DNA of 64,000 nucleotides from Callipepla californica brunnescens (GCA_023055505.1 JALIRH010000001.1:98363034-98427033); one strand, 5' to 3'. Shown: positions 26,501-38,264, counted from the first letter of the stretch. The notes: generated by a model from the letters alone, not told the origin. A program made the numbers and translations.

Positions 26501-27935
26501 ATAAAATATATATTGACGTATTTAAATATTTTATCTGGGGTTCAATGGAAACGAGCTTCGTCTGCCTCTCAGGGCCCAGCGACGTGTGCGACGTGATGTT
26601 TCCCTGCTACGCACCTTATCACACCGTCTACATGCAATCTTCTTCCTGCTACCGCTATTCATTTTTCATGTGCCAAGTATTCATTAATCCTTTAACCTCT
26701 GTAGGTAAAACCTACTTTTTCTCTGCACAGCACTCAAGGCTGGGAAATCATTGCTCCCCGTTCCAAGTGCTAATACTTGCGCTGGTGCTGATAAATGTGA
26801 ATATAACCTGTAAATCTGCCCAGGTAACATTTCCAGCAGAGCTCTGTAGTAGCCTCCTTCCTGCAGGGCCGCTTGTTTTATCTTTTAAAACACGGGGCTC
26901 CAATGTTAACTTTTGACTTGGGTAAATCTTCTGAAAAGGAAAGAATCACATTCGTAATCTCTGGTGAGTTTTTGGAGCTGGCACTACCCGTGAAGTAACA
27001 ATAAATCTGCTGTTTGGGTCATTAGACTGTATTTTAACTCTGCGCTCCCTCTTCTCCAAAGGAAAAGATTACGCCAGAGACTAAATAATAGCAAATCACA
27101 CCTAATCTCCTTTATGGCTCGCAGAGACATGTTTATATACAGCGCGAGGTGGACTTCTGTTTCTGTCTGTTTTAGCATTTCTTATTTGCTATTCCGTCTT
27201 TTTTTAACCTTGTGGAAGCAGAGATAACACACAGGGACAAAGAGCGAAGGGACTGCTTTACCCAAAACGCTCACGCCCAGAGGAGGCCGAGTGCCATTCG
27301 TGGGCATTCATAAGGGCAGAACACACTGAGCAATGCACGGGTGTATTTCAGGCTAAAGGAACAGATGCAGGTTCTGGTTCCTCGGGCTCCCTGTGTAACT
27401 GCTGGGTAGAGCAGCAAGCGTTCGTCTGTACGGGCTGAAAGTCACAGCATTCAGCAGTAGTTATTTACCCGGGCTCGGCCTGGCTCTCTGTGTAAATACG
27501 CACACCCTACGGGCTGTAACAAACACGGTCACACAGCGAGCCAACCTCGCAGCCACACAGTGACTCCTGTGCTGCTTTATTCACCAAACTCTTGCTATGA
27601 AGGCCTGAGAGGTTACAGACTGGGATCCTCTGGAGCCATAGGAATGCGAGGAGGACAGGCCTATATCACAAACGTTCTGTTCTCTATGCTCTCTGACAGG
27701 ACAGGAGGCCAGAGAGCAGCAGCATGGCAGCCGGACCTGAGAAGTCTTCCTGGCCTCCTTGTGCTGCAGGCCTCACAAACATCACCAAGAGGAACACCAG
27801 CAGCCAGGGCTGGCTGCTGCCCACGGGCACACTGGCCCTGTTGTGTTGCCTGAGGGAGGAAGTGGGGAGCAGCCACGTTGGCTCTAAGGCCGGGGGCTGG
27901 CTGCAGGGTTTGGGCATTGTAAACACATGTATGTG
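20595..27935. other. Non-coding, repeat-poor upstream flank
   Basis: No gene is supported. The interval lacks CR1, and parts of it (roughly 23.5-24.5 and 26.4-27.5 kb) look like unique, moderately GC-rich sequence of the kind that often contains distal regulatory elements. A22 lies at 25,136-25,157. Open frames such as 21,365-21,808, 22,283-22,690, 23,586-24,179 and 26,476-26,916 show no recognised domain. Conservation with other birds would decide whether any part is functional. Confidence 0.5.
25136..25157. repeat. A22 homopolymer
   Basis: This is the longest mononucleotide run in the window. No AATAAA or coding remnant lies in the preceding 100 bases, so a retrocopy tail is not supported. 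Confidence 0.9.
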
Positions 27936-28438
27936 GGTTGCTCCAAAAGTAACGCCTCCCCCTTCATTATGTTGGCCCACAATATCACAGGCAGATGCTG
28001 GTGGTACGGAGGTGGAGGTTGAACCTTCCTGTCAATATCCCGTTGTTGCTGTGTGACAGACAGCAGCAGAGGGGCAGCCTGACAAATGGCACCTGACACA
28101 GAAGCACGTATGAAGCAAAAGGTGTGTGACTGAACTCCGCCAAGCGGAAAGAGCGGCACCCACCAACATTCACTGACGCTTACTGAGCGCTGATGGAGAC
28201 CAGAGAGAGGACATGAGCGCAGTGAGGCAGCGGGTGGTGCGGGTCAGTGATCCCAACAGTGACAGTGGGTTAACTCCATCTGTGGAGAGCTCAGCACAGT
28301 TCTTCTACATCACTGGTGAAATCACAGCGGTTACCATTGAAAAGTAGCGTTTTGCAGCTGAGAATTTATCTAACAGCGCTCTTTGTATCGGTCGAACTTC
28401 TAGGGAAATAAATAGGAGGCATTACTTTCGGAGCGACC
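27936..28438. mobile_element. Non-autonomous mariner-type (Galluhop-like) DNA transposon
   Basis: The outer ends are terminal inverted repeats: left GGTTGCTCCAAAAGTAACG and, on the opposite strand at the right end, GGTCGCTCCGAAAGTAATG. Both continue into CCTCC. A TA dinucleotide adjoins the right end (28,439-28,440), as expected for mariner target duplication; the left equivalent reads TG, consistent with decay. At about 500 bp it is much shorter than a ~1.2-1.3 kb autonomous mariner, and no transposase frame is intact. It is therefore an internally deleted, immobile copy. It ends about 100 bp before the CpG island. Confidence 0.85.
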
Positions 28439-29060
28439 TACGCCTCAGGAAGAAATACCCTTCTGACGCAAAAGGCATTTGCTTCTCAAAGTTTAAACGC
28501 CAAATCGCGTTTTTGTTTCCCAAGGAACGCTGTCAGAGCAACTCATCCGCTCGTTTCAGGATGCAGGACCGCTTCTATCCCTGCGCTGCCACGAGAGCCC
28601 CGCGCTCCGGTACCCGCAGTCCCCTTCGCGTCGAAACCCTTCCCCATAAAGGAAGTTCTCGGTTTGCAGGGGCGTGACCCCGGCCCTACCACACCCACCG
28701 TCCTACAAAAGGAAAAAAAACAAACCGACAACGAGAAACCCCCGGCAAACAAACCGGCGGCCAGCCCTCGCAGAGTTCTCACAAGCTGCGCTGTGTTTAT
28801 TTATCTTAAATAGAAGAAATTACAAAGGAAGGTTGGCACGGCTCGGCCCCCACCCCTGCCAGGTGACCGCCCGCGCCCCCACCCCAGGGACGGGGCCCCC
28901 GCCCTCCATTCCATTCCTTCCCCGGCTCCGCCCCGCCCCGTCCCTGCGGGAGGCGGGGAAGGACCACCGCCCGCAGCTCCCCGCGGCCCCTCCCGCCCTC
29001 ACCGCCTCGCGGGGCTCCCTCTCTGGGCATCCCCTCCGCGCTGTTCGCGCCCCCATCCCG

Positions 29061-29074
29061 CCCCCCCCCCCCCC
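29061..29074. repeat. C14 homopolymer in CpG island
   Basis: Fourteen consecutive C between CCCG and TCCGAT. Such a run is unstable in replication and hard to sequence, so its exact length should be treated with caution. Confidence 0.9.
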
Positions 29075-29229
29075 TCCGATAACCGGCGGCCCCTCCCCCG
29101 TGCCGGGCGTTCCCGTCTCCACCCCGGGGGCGGGCGGCGCACCGAGCGCCCCGGGGCGGCAGCGGGGCGGAGGCGCGGCCCCTCCCTCTCCTCCCTCCTC
29201 CCTCCCCGCCCGGCGGCCGGTGGGGGCGC

Positions 29230-29442
29230 TCGGCGTGCCAGCGAGGACACCGGCGCCCGCCGAGGCGAGAGGGGGACCGGCGCGGCGCCTTTGTCTGAAC
29301 GGAGCGGAGCGGTTCGGCTCGGCCGCCCCGCGCGGGGCTCGGCCGCGGCAGCTGCGCGGCGTCGCGGTGCGGGCGCGGTTGAGGCGGCGCCGGGAGCCTC
29401 CACCCCCGGCCCACCCTGCCCGCGGCTCATCATGTGACGCGG
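29230..29442 (+). other. Candidate non-coding first exon (5' UTR) ending at a strong donor
   Basis: The right boundary is a near-consensus 5' splice site, CGG|GTAAGTC, cut after 29,442. The left boundary is not visible; I place it loosely in the core of the CpG island. The last bases contain TCATGTGAC (29,430-29,438), an M-box/CLEAR-like E-box. Within it is ATGTGA (29,432-29,437), an initiation codon followed at once by a stop. No longer frame opens toward the donor, so this would be untranslated leader. The gene is not identified. Nothing in the sequence shows the acceptor it joins. Confidence 0.45.
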
Positions 29443-29740
29443 GTAAGTCGGCGGAGAACGCCGCGCTTCCCCGGGGTGCCCCCATTCATTTCCCGGGGAC
29501 GGCGGAGAGCTGCGGGAGGCGGGGGGGGCCGGGCCGGGGGTCCGCGCGCCCGAACTTTGCCCAACTTTCCCGCTGAGGTCGCTGCGGGGGGCGGCCGGGG
29601 GGGGCAGCGCGGGGACGTTTGTGCCGCCCCTCCCCTCCCGCTGACCTCCGCCCGGGGCGGCCGCGGGGTGCGGGCGCTGCCCCTGCCCGGCCGGGGAGCG
29701 CGGGGAGGGGGGGGGAGCGGCGGTGTGCCCCCGTCCGCGC

Positions 29741-29774
29741 GCATCCCTCCGGTGTGCGCATCCCTCCGGTGTGC
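29741..29774. repeat. Two tandem copies of a 17-bp unit
   Basis: GCATCCCTCCGGTGTGC occurs twice head to tail without a mismatch inside the CpG island, between the two candidate first exons. The TGCGCA at the junction resembles half of an NRF1 site. Confidence 0.85.
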
Positions 29775-30003
29775 GCGCGTCCCCGCCGCGCTGTCAGCTG
29801 GGGCGTGTGCGCCCGTGGCCCGGCCCGGGAGAGCCGTGCGGCGGAGGTGCGCTGCCTTCCGCCCGCCCTCGGCTGGGTCGTGGTGGCACCCGATGCGTTC
29901 GGGGCCGCGCGGGCGCCCGTCGGAATAGGAGCGGATGCGTGCGCGCCCGCCGGGCTCGGAGCGCCTCGGTCCGTGCGAGGTGCCGGGCTTCGCTCCCCTC
30001 GCC

Positions 30004-30049
30004 ATGGCTTATGTCAGCCTTTGGCAGCCCCCCAACCCCCCTCCCCCGG
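30004..30049 (+). CDS. Candidate alternative first coding exon (partial, N-terminus only)
   Basis: The start codon sits in a textbook Kozak context (TCGCCATGG). The frame reads MAYVSLWQPPNPPPP and then one base of the next codon before the donor CGG|GTAAGTAAGT, so the exon would end in phase 1. Without splicing the frame stops at 30,055-30,057, two codons past the junction, which favours splicing if it is coding. The proline-rich start matches no protein I can name. It may be an alternative 5' exon of the gene whose other leader ends at 29,442. The candidate exons at 51,699 and 54,534 would both run into a stop in this phase, so the partner exon is probably outside the window. It could also be a chance ATG near a donor. 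Confidence 0.33.
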
Positions 30050-30620
30050 GTAAGTAAGTAAACGGCTATCTTTTTATTATTATGATTGTTATGAATTTCC
30101 GCCGTCGTATTCTCTCTTCCTTTTTTCCCCTTCGTCCCCATCCCGCCCAACCCCGGCAGGTAGCGACCGCGGCAACTTCCCGGGGCCGCTCAGCAACGCG
30201 GGCACCGGGCTCCATTTTCTGGAGCTCCAACTCCGAAACGTGCGGGATCGGGGCGGGGGGGCACGGGCAGAGCCGTGGGCATGATGTCAGGCTGCGCGCA
30301 CCGCGGTATTCCTGCGGGGGTGCCCGGAAATACCTTTCTAACGGGACGTAATCAACTCGCCAACACCGCCTGGAAGCCGCCGTGTTACCCACCGGGAGGT
30401 ACGAGCGAGCCCTCGGCCGCGCTGCCAGCGGAACGCCGTGAACCCCCCCCCCCTTCTCCATCCCCACCGCTCTCGGTCGGTGGCAGCCGCTGCGGGTCCC
30501 CGGGCTGAGCCTGGCGGATGACATCACCGTGCCGCCGGCCGCAGTGCCCGAGCTGCTCCCGCACCCCGCCCCCCCCCGCGTGTCTCTGGAACCAGGCGGT
30601 GGGAGGAGGACGAGGTGCTC

Positions 30621-33600
30621 CGGGTTTGTTTTGTTTTGTTTTGTTTTTTTCTTTTCCTTTTCTTAAAACCTTCTTTTAGCTCCTCGATCCGTAGCGTTTA
30701 AAGGGGGCTGTGGAAGGAATGATCTTTTTCCTTGCCGACCGCCGGCGCTTGGCTGCGGGGAGAAGCGCTGCGGGGCATTTGAGGGATGATTGCGATGCGT
30801 GCTGGAGGGAGCTGGGGGTTTGGGAGGTGCTCTTTGGTTTCTGCCGCTGATAAAGAAGTGGGACCAGGCGTGCGGAGAAGGGGTAATGGCAGATGAGGGC
30901 GGTTTTTGCTTTAATTTCTATTTTGTTCATTTTCTTCAGCAGTACTTAACTTGCAGTACTATTTCCAAGCTACCTACCCGTTGTTCCGCTAGAAAAACCT
31001 CTGAGGGGAAGACCTATGAGAGCCCGAGGGGAGGAAGGCAAAAGAATATTTGCAACAACTTTTAAAAATAAACTTTAAAGATTGCAGGGCTGGCTAATAA
31101 CCGTGGAGCCCTCTGCCTGTTGGGATTAGCCTGATCCGAGTGTGTGCAAGCTGAGTTTGTCTGCTGAAGTGAGATTTAGATGCTGCAGCATCAAACCAGG
31201 TCTTGTGCCATGGAGAGGGCTGCAAACCCCGGTGGTAGAAACAGTCCTGTTCTTGAGTTTGCAGACCTACACAGTGCATGACTGTACCCTCTGTAATTAA
31301 GTAGAAATATAGACCATGCTGTTTGGGCAAAAAGTCTCTTCCAGGTGTTCAGGGTGCTCCTAAGTGTTGCTGAAACCATGTGAAATTCAGTGCGTATGCT
31401 GCAGTGCTTAGAAGGGTGAACTGTTGTTGAACTTTTGGATAGGCATCTACCCACCCAGAGAACTTACCAGCTAAAGTGAAGGCGTGTGCTGTGTCTAAGC
31501 ACTGTGTAGGCAGTGCCTGCTGACTCCACCTTCCAGTGCTGTAGTGTGGCAGCCTTCATCTTTGGGGCTGCTGGGTCATCTATGAGCTGTGCTGCTCTTT
31601 GGGATGGCTGACCTCCTTGCTCGTTTCCCAAAGAAATGAATGTTCTTTGTGTTGGGTAACGTATCTTCTCAGTACGAGGTTGGTTTTGACCGGGTCTTTC
31701 TTCCACTCAGGTTGAGTATACAAATGCCTTATTCACCATCTCATATTAATAATGCTGGGGGACTACTCTTTTTTTTTTTTTCTCTTGAAGTGTTTCATTT
31801 TTGGTTTCTGAAGAGTTGCCTTGATTTATTGTGTTGGGACATAGTTGTGGTTTGCCTTTTCTTGACTTAAACACAAAGAGAAACAAAATTAATTTCTTGA
31901 GATGGAAATTTCAATTTTAGAAAAGCTGAGATGGATGCAGCAGTGAGACTTTGACCTTCTCAGCTCTTGACTAGTGGTTGTTTACTACAGCTGCAGCTGT
32001 GCGCCTTTGAAAGAGGAGGAGCTGCGCACGCAAGCGTGCTCACTTTCCTCGACTAAGAAGAAAACGTAGGAAGAGGCTGGATGGTTCAAAGTGAGATTTA
32101 AGAAAAGTATTAAGCAGTCAAGAGTGCAGCTCTTCCTTCACTGTTGTGCAGGTTACGCTCTACTGTGAGACACGTATTGAGTCTTGAAAGTGGAAATGTG
32201 AAACCATGAAATGATGATGTTCCTATTAAGTGAAAAAGTTTTTTATTTTAATGAAATGCGTCCTAGAAAAGTGAAGTGCTCGGATGCTGTAGTCCTTGAA
32301 GACACTTTAACAGTGTTTGTCAATCAGAAGCTCTATGTGCTGAACTTCAGACAGACCTGTTTCTGCTAAGTGGATTTTAAGTCCATCCTAAACAATGAGC
32401 GAACAACAACAACTATATTTTCAGATTGTACATTGCTGGGATAGTTTCTAGCTGAGTGTATGGCTCTGAAGACAGAGTCGACTAAACCACTGCTGATTAT
32501 GTGTGAGTAGCCCAGTTACAGTAGTGGGTAAAATCGGCCCTAGGTGAGGAAAGTTGTGTGGTCTCTCTTGGTTTGTAATAAAACTGTGCTGGTACTGTTG
32601 TGCTTGCGTTTTGAAGCCCTTTTCTGTGTAGGTCTGCTTAGATTTGGAGCCCTAAAAGGTGTGAACTTTCTCATACTTCGTTGAGGTTTGGTGTGATTGG
32701 TTGAAGTTGGCTTTGAATCTGTGCTTTTGTCTTTGGTCCCAAGCAATAAGTATAACACAAAGATAAGTGACTATTCTTTAATCAGTTCTTTTTATTGTTT
32801 GGTGGCAAAGAGTTCTTAAAGCAAAGAAACAAAACACCAACACTGAGCGACAGAAGGAAGTTAAAAATCAATGTGGCTTTGCCAAGAATTGAGTAGATCT
32901 CTGCTGTATGTAAAGTTGAGCTAGTGTGGATTTTCCCTTCTTGATTTCAATGTAACACCTCTTGGTATTTTTCAGAATGAATAATTTAGACTTCAGTCTA
33001 AACCACAGTTGAAGCATAATATGGAATTTTTGTTTTATTTTTTTGGTGTCTATTGCAAAATAATGTGATTTGAATTGGACAAGGCATCTTGACATTGTGG
33101 CTGTGCCTGGCTCATATAGCTGTTTCTCTTTCATTTCCTGCCTTTTTTTGGCAGAGGTGATGGCACGAGCCGTTGCAGTGTTGTTCAACTGAAATACGTG
33201 GTAAAACTTGGCTCAGAAGTGAACGTATGAACTCATGTGGAATGTCTTCAGAGATTGCAGGTGGCCCAGCACAGGCTGATGGGTAAACTTGGGTGCTGAT
33301 CCAGGAGGAGCTGTCCTCTCTCTTTGCTGCCTCTGCAGCATGACAGCGTGGAGATGACCGAAGCCACGTCAGGTCACCATTTGCAGCAGCCCCAGTAGCC
33401 TCTGAATAGCGTGTGGTGCGAAGCACATCCATGCTGCATCCTGAGGTGTTGGCTCTTCCTCCCCTTCAGGGAACTCCCTTACATTTTGGTCTTGATACAC
33501 CCTGCTGACCGTGCACATCTCCACAGCTGTGCGTGCCAGCTCTTGTCAAGGGAGCCTGTGTATTTGCAGATGGAAGGGTAGGACATGCCTAGGTGGTGGC

Positions 33601-36517
33601 TTGCTGACTGCTATTACTGTAGTCATTTTTAACACCAATGGAAAGCTACAAAGTTAAGGATGCAAAAGCTAAGGTATGTCAGAAGTGAAATTGCACATGT
33701 AAGATTCAAGAGAAATCATGTGATTCAAGACTAATGAACCAAGTTTACTGGGACCATCGTAGCTTGACATTTCCTCTGGATGCAATCCTAACAATGTCTG
33801 GATTTTTATTTTTGTAATCTCTTGGTTTTGTTTATTCACGGATACTTTTTTCCCCTCTGGAACACAAGAAAGACATTTCCTCACGGTGTTTATCCTTCAG
33901 TGGGTTGCTGGTAGCGCTCGCGTTGATGGGCTTTGGAGTTGCAGCACAAACCAGCATCACTTGAGTTAAGGCACGTCTGGTTAGCAGTAGCAAGCTTTTG
34001 TCCTCTGTGTGAACCAGCCCTCAGAAGAGGAATGAAGTATGCTTTTTGCTAATGGCTGGCACGGTATTTGCTACATAGCAGAGTAATGATGGGACTCAGA
34101 AATCCCCAGCTTTGTTCCTGGCTGTGGGGTGAACGTGCTGCCTTTGTTTAAATGCAGAACAATCAAACGCATGACCTTGGACATCAGCGCAGCAAAGGGG
34201 ATAATTAATCAGATGTATCGTGTTGGAGACCTGAGCTCCTGTTTCAGGGTTTTTTTTTTCAGATGTCGCATTAGGATAACTGCTTTGTTATCCCTCTGTA
34301 AGGTGGCAAGCAACGATCCCGTTTTCTAATTAGTGTGTGCGTTATCCGGTGGCCAGAACTGCAAAGGGCACAAGGTTATGAATGCTAACACCAGTCCTCC
34401 TGCTGACTACCTAAGGGTGGTTTCCTTTTCTCTGCCTTGGCCACAAAGCCCGTTGGTGGTGTTGCATCCCCAGAGGCTTAGGTCCCCACCTGCAATGCAG
34501 GAAGCACGGTGATGCCCTCTGGCTGGGTCACTGGAACTGGGCTGCGAAGAGCCAGGGCCATCAGGCGGAGTGCTTGGGGCCTGTTAGCAGAGTTGGATGT
34601 CTTGCCAGCAAGTCTCTGGAAGTCTTCCTGGGCATGTGCAGGCTGTAACTTAGGTAATGGTGTTCAGCTCTCAACAGAGTGGCTGCAGCATGGGGAAAGG
34701 TGACTTCTAACCCCAGCAGTTTCTGTTAGGGATGTTTTAACCTCTTTCTGTGGCTCTCTGAGAAAGAATACTTCCAAATAAAAACATTCTGAATTGTTCT
34801 TTAGACTTTTTCCTTTACCGGCACAGTCAGAAATACCTGATGTATTCCTGTATCAGACTTTGCAGAAGCAGACACTGAGAACTTAAGCGAGAAATGATTA
34901 AGTTTGTTAAATAATATTATATTAGAAGTTTGTTACATCACAGACAGTCTGGTCATTGTCAGTTACTGCTAGTGGTGTTGTTTTTTTCTGTAGGACTGAT
35001 ATTTTTAGTTGAGGTGTTAAAAATGCAGGACACTTTTCATAGCAGATGTGGCAGTAGGTGGTCATCCTCGTTAGAATTAGTTGTACTAGTTGCTGGTTCT
35101 TCCTAGGGAAAAAAAGGAAAGACGACTGTATTATGCAGTAACACTTGACACAGATCAGAGCAGGACTTAGAATAACATAGACTGTCTTTATTTTGAGTGT
35201 GCTACGCTGGCATAAAACAGTTTTGGAGTAAGAGTTGGCAGTGCTGTAGGAGAGCATGTAAAGAGCTATGATTGATGATGCTTTAAAATCTTTTTAAGTG
35301 TCGGGCAGTAGTTGGAGCTATTCCAGTTTCTTTTTCGTGAAATCCTATAGTTGCAAGAAAGTTTGGGTTGAGTAGGGAATGGATAGATTTTCTTAGAAAA
35401 AAACCCTAAAAACAGAGGTTGGGAAAAGTCATTCCAGTCCCTGTAAATCAGGAAGTTACGAGGTGACTTAATTTTTCAGTTTCTCTCTAGTCAATGAAAT
35501 CTTCTGTGCAGATGATGCCTTGCATAATTTTGGAAGGAAGAAATGAACAGCATGAGTAGAGTTGGGTTTTTACCCTTCTGAAAGGAAGAGCGCACAAACC
35601 CAGTCTAGTTGGCACATGGATTTGGAGGCTGTTAATTCAAGAAGTACTGCCGTTTTCAGTTTTGCTTTCCAAATCTATATTCAGCTAAATCAACATTTTG
35701 CTAAAAATGTCTGCAATGTATATTTAAAGAATATATATCAATAGTTCTGGGCCTTGTATTTTGAGAAGATCAATAGTCACATGAAACATATACAAGCACA
35801 GAACAAACTGGAAATTATTAGATTTAGAACTTTTATTTTTTCCACATCCCAGCCCATATTTGAGATAGATTTATTTTATGCTTGCTGCAGACGTGCTCTC
35901 CTTTAGTTCCTACGTGCTGCTGGATTTAGGAAGGCCGTATTTCTTTTTCATTGCCGTTGTAAAGAAGCATGTGGGCAGGGGCAGGGGTGGGAGTCTGTGC
36001 GTAGTAGTTGAAGGCACTTGTTGAAGACAGTTCTGGTGGACAGCTGAATAAAACTCAAAAACTCATTCCTTTCCTTAAAGAAGAGCCTCAGTCATCCTTA
36101 CTTCAGAGGTATGCACTAAAGTCACGATACCACAAGTGTTCTTAAGGTAATAAAACAAAAAAGTCTACCTTGTTGAATGACTACAGAGAAAGCCTATGAT
36201 GATTAGCTTCCACATAGCTGTGCACACTGTACTTGTTTAAAGACGAGTGAGAGGTGACCTGCTCAGGTCACCTTAAGTCCTTGAGAAAACATTCCCATCC
36301 CTGTGGGATTTACTGGTGGTGAGGCAGGAAGATTCCACGCTCTGTGTGCTGGTTGATTTTGTGTGTGTGTGCGTGGCTTCCACAATAACACCACACATTG
36401 TGAGAGCAGGCACCCTTAACCAGGCTGTGCTTTTCTTTAGTGGAGAGAAGCACCAGTAACTTAGCTTTGGTACCTAAGTTGTTTTGTGGGCATGACCTGA
36501 AGTCCATCAGCAGACGT
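30621..36517 (+). other. Start of probable long first intron
   Basis: After the CpG island the composition falls abruptly to ordinary AT-rich DNA. A short TTTTG tandem run lies at 30,624-30,650 and a T-rich tract near 31,767. No recognised transposon appears until 36.5 kb, which is usual for the promoter-proximal part of an intron. Apart from the opposite-strand frame near 33.4 kb I see no coding signal. Confidence 0.5.
33369..33518 (-). pseudogene. Coding-like 49-residue frame on the opposite strand
   Basis: Read on the - strand, an ATG at 33,518 opens a frame containing VYQDQNVREFPEGEEEP and ending MVT-stop at 33,369. The same frame continues leftward (+ coordinates) through about 33.0 kb with only scattered stops. 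The acidic, balanced amino-acid composition looks more protein-like than the surrounding frames. I recognise no family. It may be a decayed retrocopy, an unknown repeat, or chance. No start-site or splice evidence supports a live gene. Confidence 0.2.
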
Positions 36518-37082
36518 GGCCAGCAAATCAAGTGAGATGATCCTCCCCCTCTGCTCTTCCCTAGTGAGGCCTCACCTGGAGTGTTGTGTTCAGTTCTAGG
36601 CTCCCAGGATCAAAAAAGACAGGGATCTCCTGGAAAGAGTTCAGCAGAGGGCTACAAAGATGATAAAGGTCTTGGAATGCCTCCCTTATGAGGAGAGGCT
36701 GAGAGACCTGGGTCTGTTCAGCCTTGAAAAATGAAGACTCAGAGGGGATCTGATCCATGTCTATAAATATCTAAGGAGTGGGAGGCAAAGGGGTGAGGCT
36801 GGACTCTTCTTCAGCAGTTTGTGGTGATTGGATGAGGGGAAATGGCCACAAACTGAAGCATAGGAAGTTCTGCACAAATGTGTGGGAACTTCTTCACAGT
36901 GCAGTGACGGAGCACTGGCACAGGCTGCACAGAGAGGTGGTGGAGTCTCCTCTGGAGACATTCTAGACCCGCCTGGACGCCTACCTGTGTGACTTGGTCT
37001 AGGGAGCTGCTTTGGCAGGGGGTTGGACTCGATGATCTCTAGAGGTCCCTTCCAACCCCTAAAGTTCTGTGTGATTCTGTGA
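36518..37082 (+). mobile_element. CR1 LINE, ~565-bp 3' fragment (sense)
   Basis: A 5'-truncated CR1 copy that covers the end of ORF2 and the 3' untranslated tail, finishing with GGTCCCTTCCAACC and the terminal repeats ATTCTGTGTGATTCTGTGA-like. It is nearly identical over its whole length to the inverted copy at 40,512-41,073, including the diagnostic TTGAAAAATGAAGACTCAG. It carries stops and is not functional. Confidence 0.95.
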
Positions 37083-38264
37083 AGTGAGAAAGGCTTGTAC
37101 TTGCACATGCCTGTCAGACATGGCTATGGTTCCTTGTGTGTACAGCTTTCATTAACACATTCTTCTCTTCTGGAAAAAAGAAGAATTAAAAATAAAAGGA
37201 TAAGATTTATTTTTGCAATTAACTACAGCCCAAATTAGCTCTTTCCCATTGGTCAGTTCTTGTCACTGTGCATTTAGCTGTTTCTTTTTCTACTTTTTGT
37301 GGCAGTGTTTCCCTGTCCTCCTTTAGGTGAAAAATACCATTCCCTTTTTCTTCTGTTTTAGCCCTTCCACTGATGACCCGAATGGAACAGTTTTGTAATG
37401 AAAAGGCTTCTTTAATTTTTAATTTTCATTTTTTTCCACTCTTTTTTTCCTTAATCTTTCTACTTGTACTCCTGTGCATATCCCCAGCTTGCAGGCTAAT
37501 AAATCTTATGGGTTGTGTTTGGTGTGTTGGTGGATGTTACTGCTAGATTCAATGCTAGATATTTGAGATTGTATATTACTGTGATACTGTAAATAGCAAC
37601 ATAAAATCAGCTAAAAATTAGAAATATTAAAGCACTGTCCGTTGAAATGTTCTCCTTATGTCATACAGTGCTACAATTAATTCAGCAGAACTGAAGACAT
37701 TTTATCTGTATAAACGAATCTATAAACGTGATTTCTGAAGAAGTGAGGCGTGTGCTATGGGAATCGTTTGATACGATCTGAATCTTTAATTCCTGTCAGA
37801 CGTGATAGACTTTTTCATTTAAAAGTTTAATGAGTAAGCTGCAGCTTTTGTGGAATTTGAGGATTGGCAACTGTGTGAGGTGTAAGAGTTATGTTTTGAA
37901 AGCATCTTAACAGCACTGTGAGTGCCACAGAAAAAGTGAAACCAGACCTGACCGGTGTGCAAGTTCCAAAGACTTGTAAGAAATTCTGTCTGGATGAACA
38001 GGCTTGCATTTAGCCATAACTGTCAAGTTTGGTTCGTTCTTCCACTTCATAGTATGACTAATGACTTTGGAGATCAATCTAGAGACATTCTACTTAAAAA
38101 TGAACTCACAGCTGGCAGGTTTAGGCTGTAGGCTTTGTTCCTGTAAGACTACTGTTCTTTCTGTCTGGCATGGGTTTTCCTCTCTCTTTGTACTCTGCTC
38201 TTCTGCCTAATCACAAGGTCCAGTATTGAGAAGGAGATTTAATTCCCTGTGTACTAAGCTAAAG

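Larger units (their letters stand above)
28540..30620 (+). promoter_or_regulatory. CpG-island promoter
   Basis: About 2 kb of very GC-rich sequence dense in undepleted CG dinucleotides, unlike anything else in the window. It contains GC-box/Sp1-like motifs (for example CCGCCCCGCCCCG near 28,926), GC-rich tracts able to form quadruplexes near 29,060, 29,520 and 29,590, and no clear TATA box. Two strong + strand splice donors lie inside (29,443 and 30,050), while I found no comparable donor on the - strand. Together these indicate a dispersed-start promoter driving a gene to the right. The long open frames on both strands within it reflect GC-rich composition and are not proteins. Confidence 0.88.

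Noticed and set aside
28674..29576. 300-codon + frame and several 140-220-codon frames across the CpG island on both strands
   Set aside because: Extreme GC content removes stop codons in every frame. The translations are low-complexity Pro/Ala/Arg/Gly and overlap one another, and they are not protein genes.
34240..34302. Short exon-like stretch after TTTTTTTTTTCAG
   Set aside because: The donor (AAG|GTGGCA) is weak and the segment contains an early stop in the frame from its ATG. A T-run followed by CAG is common in introns.
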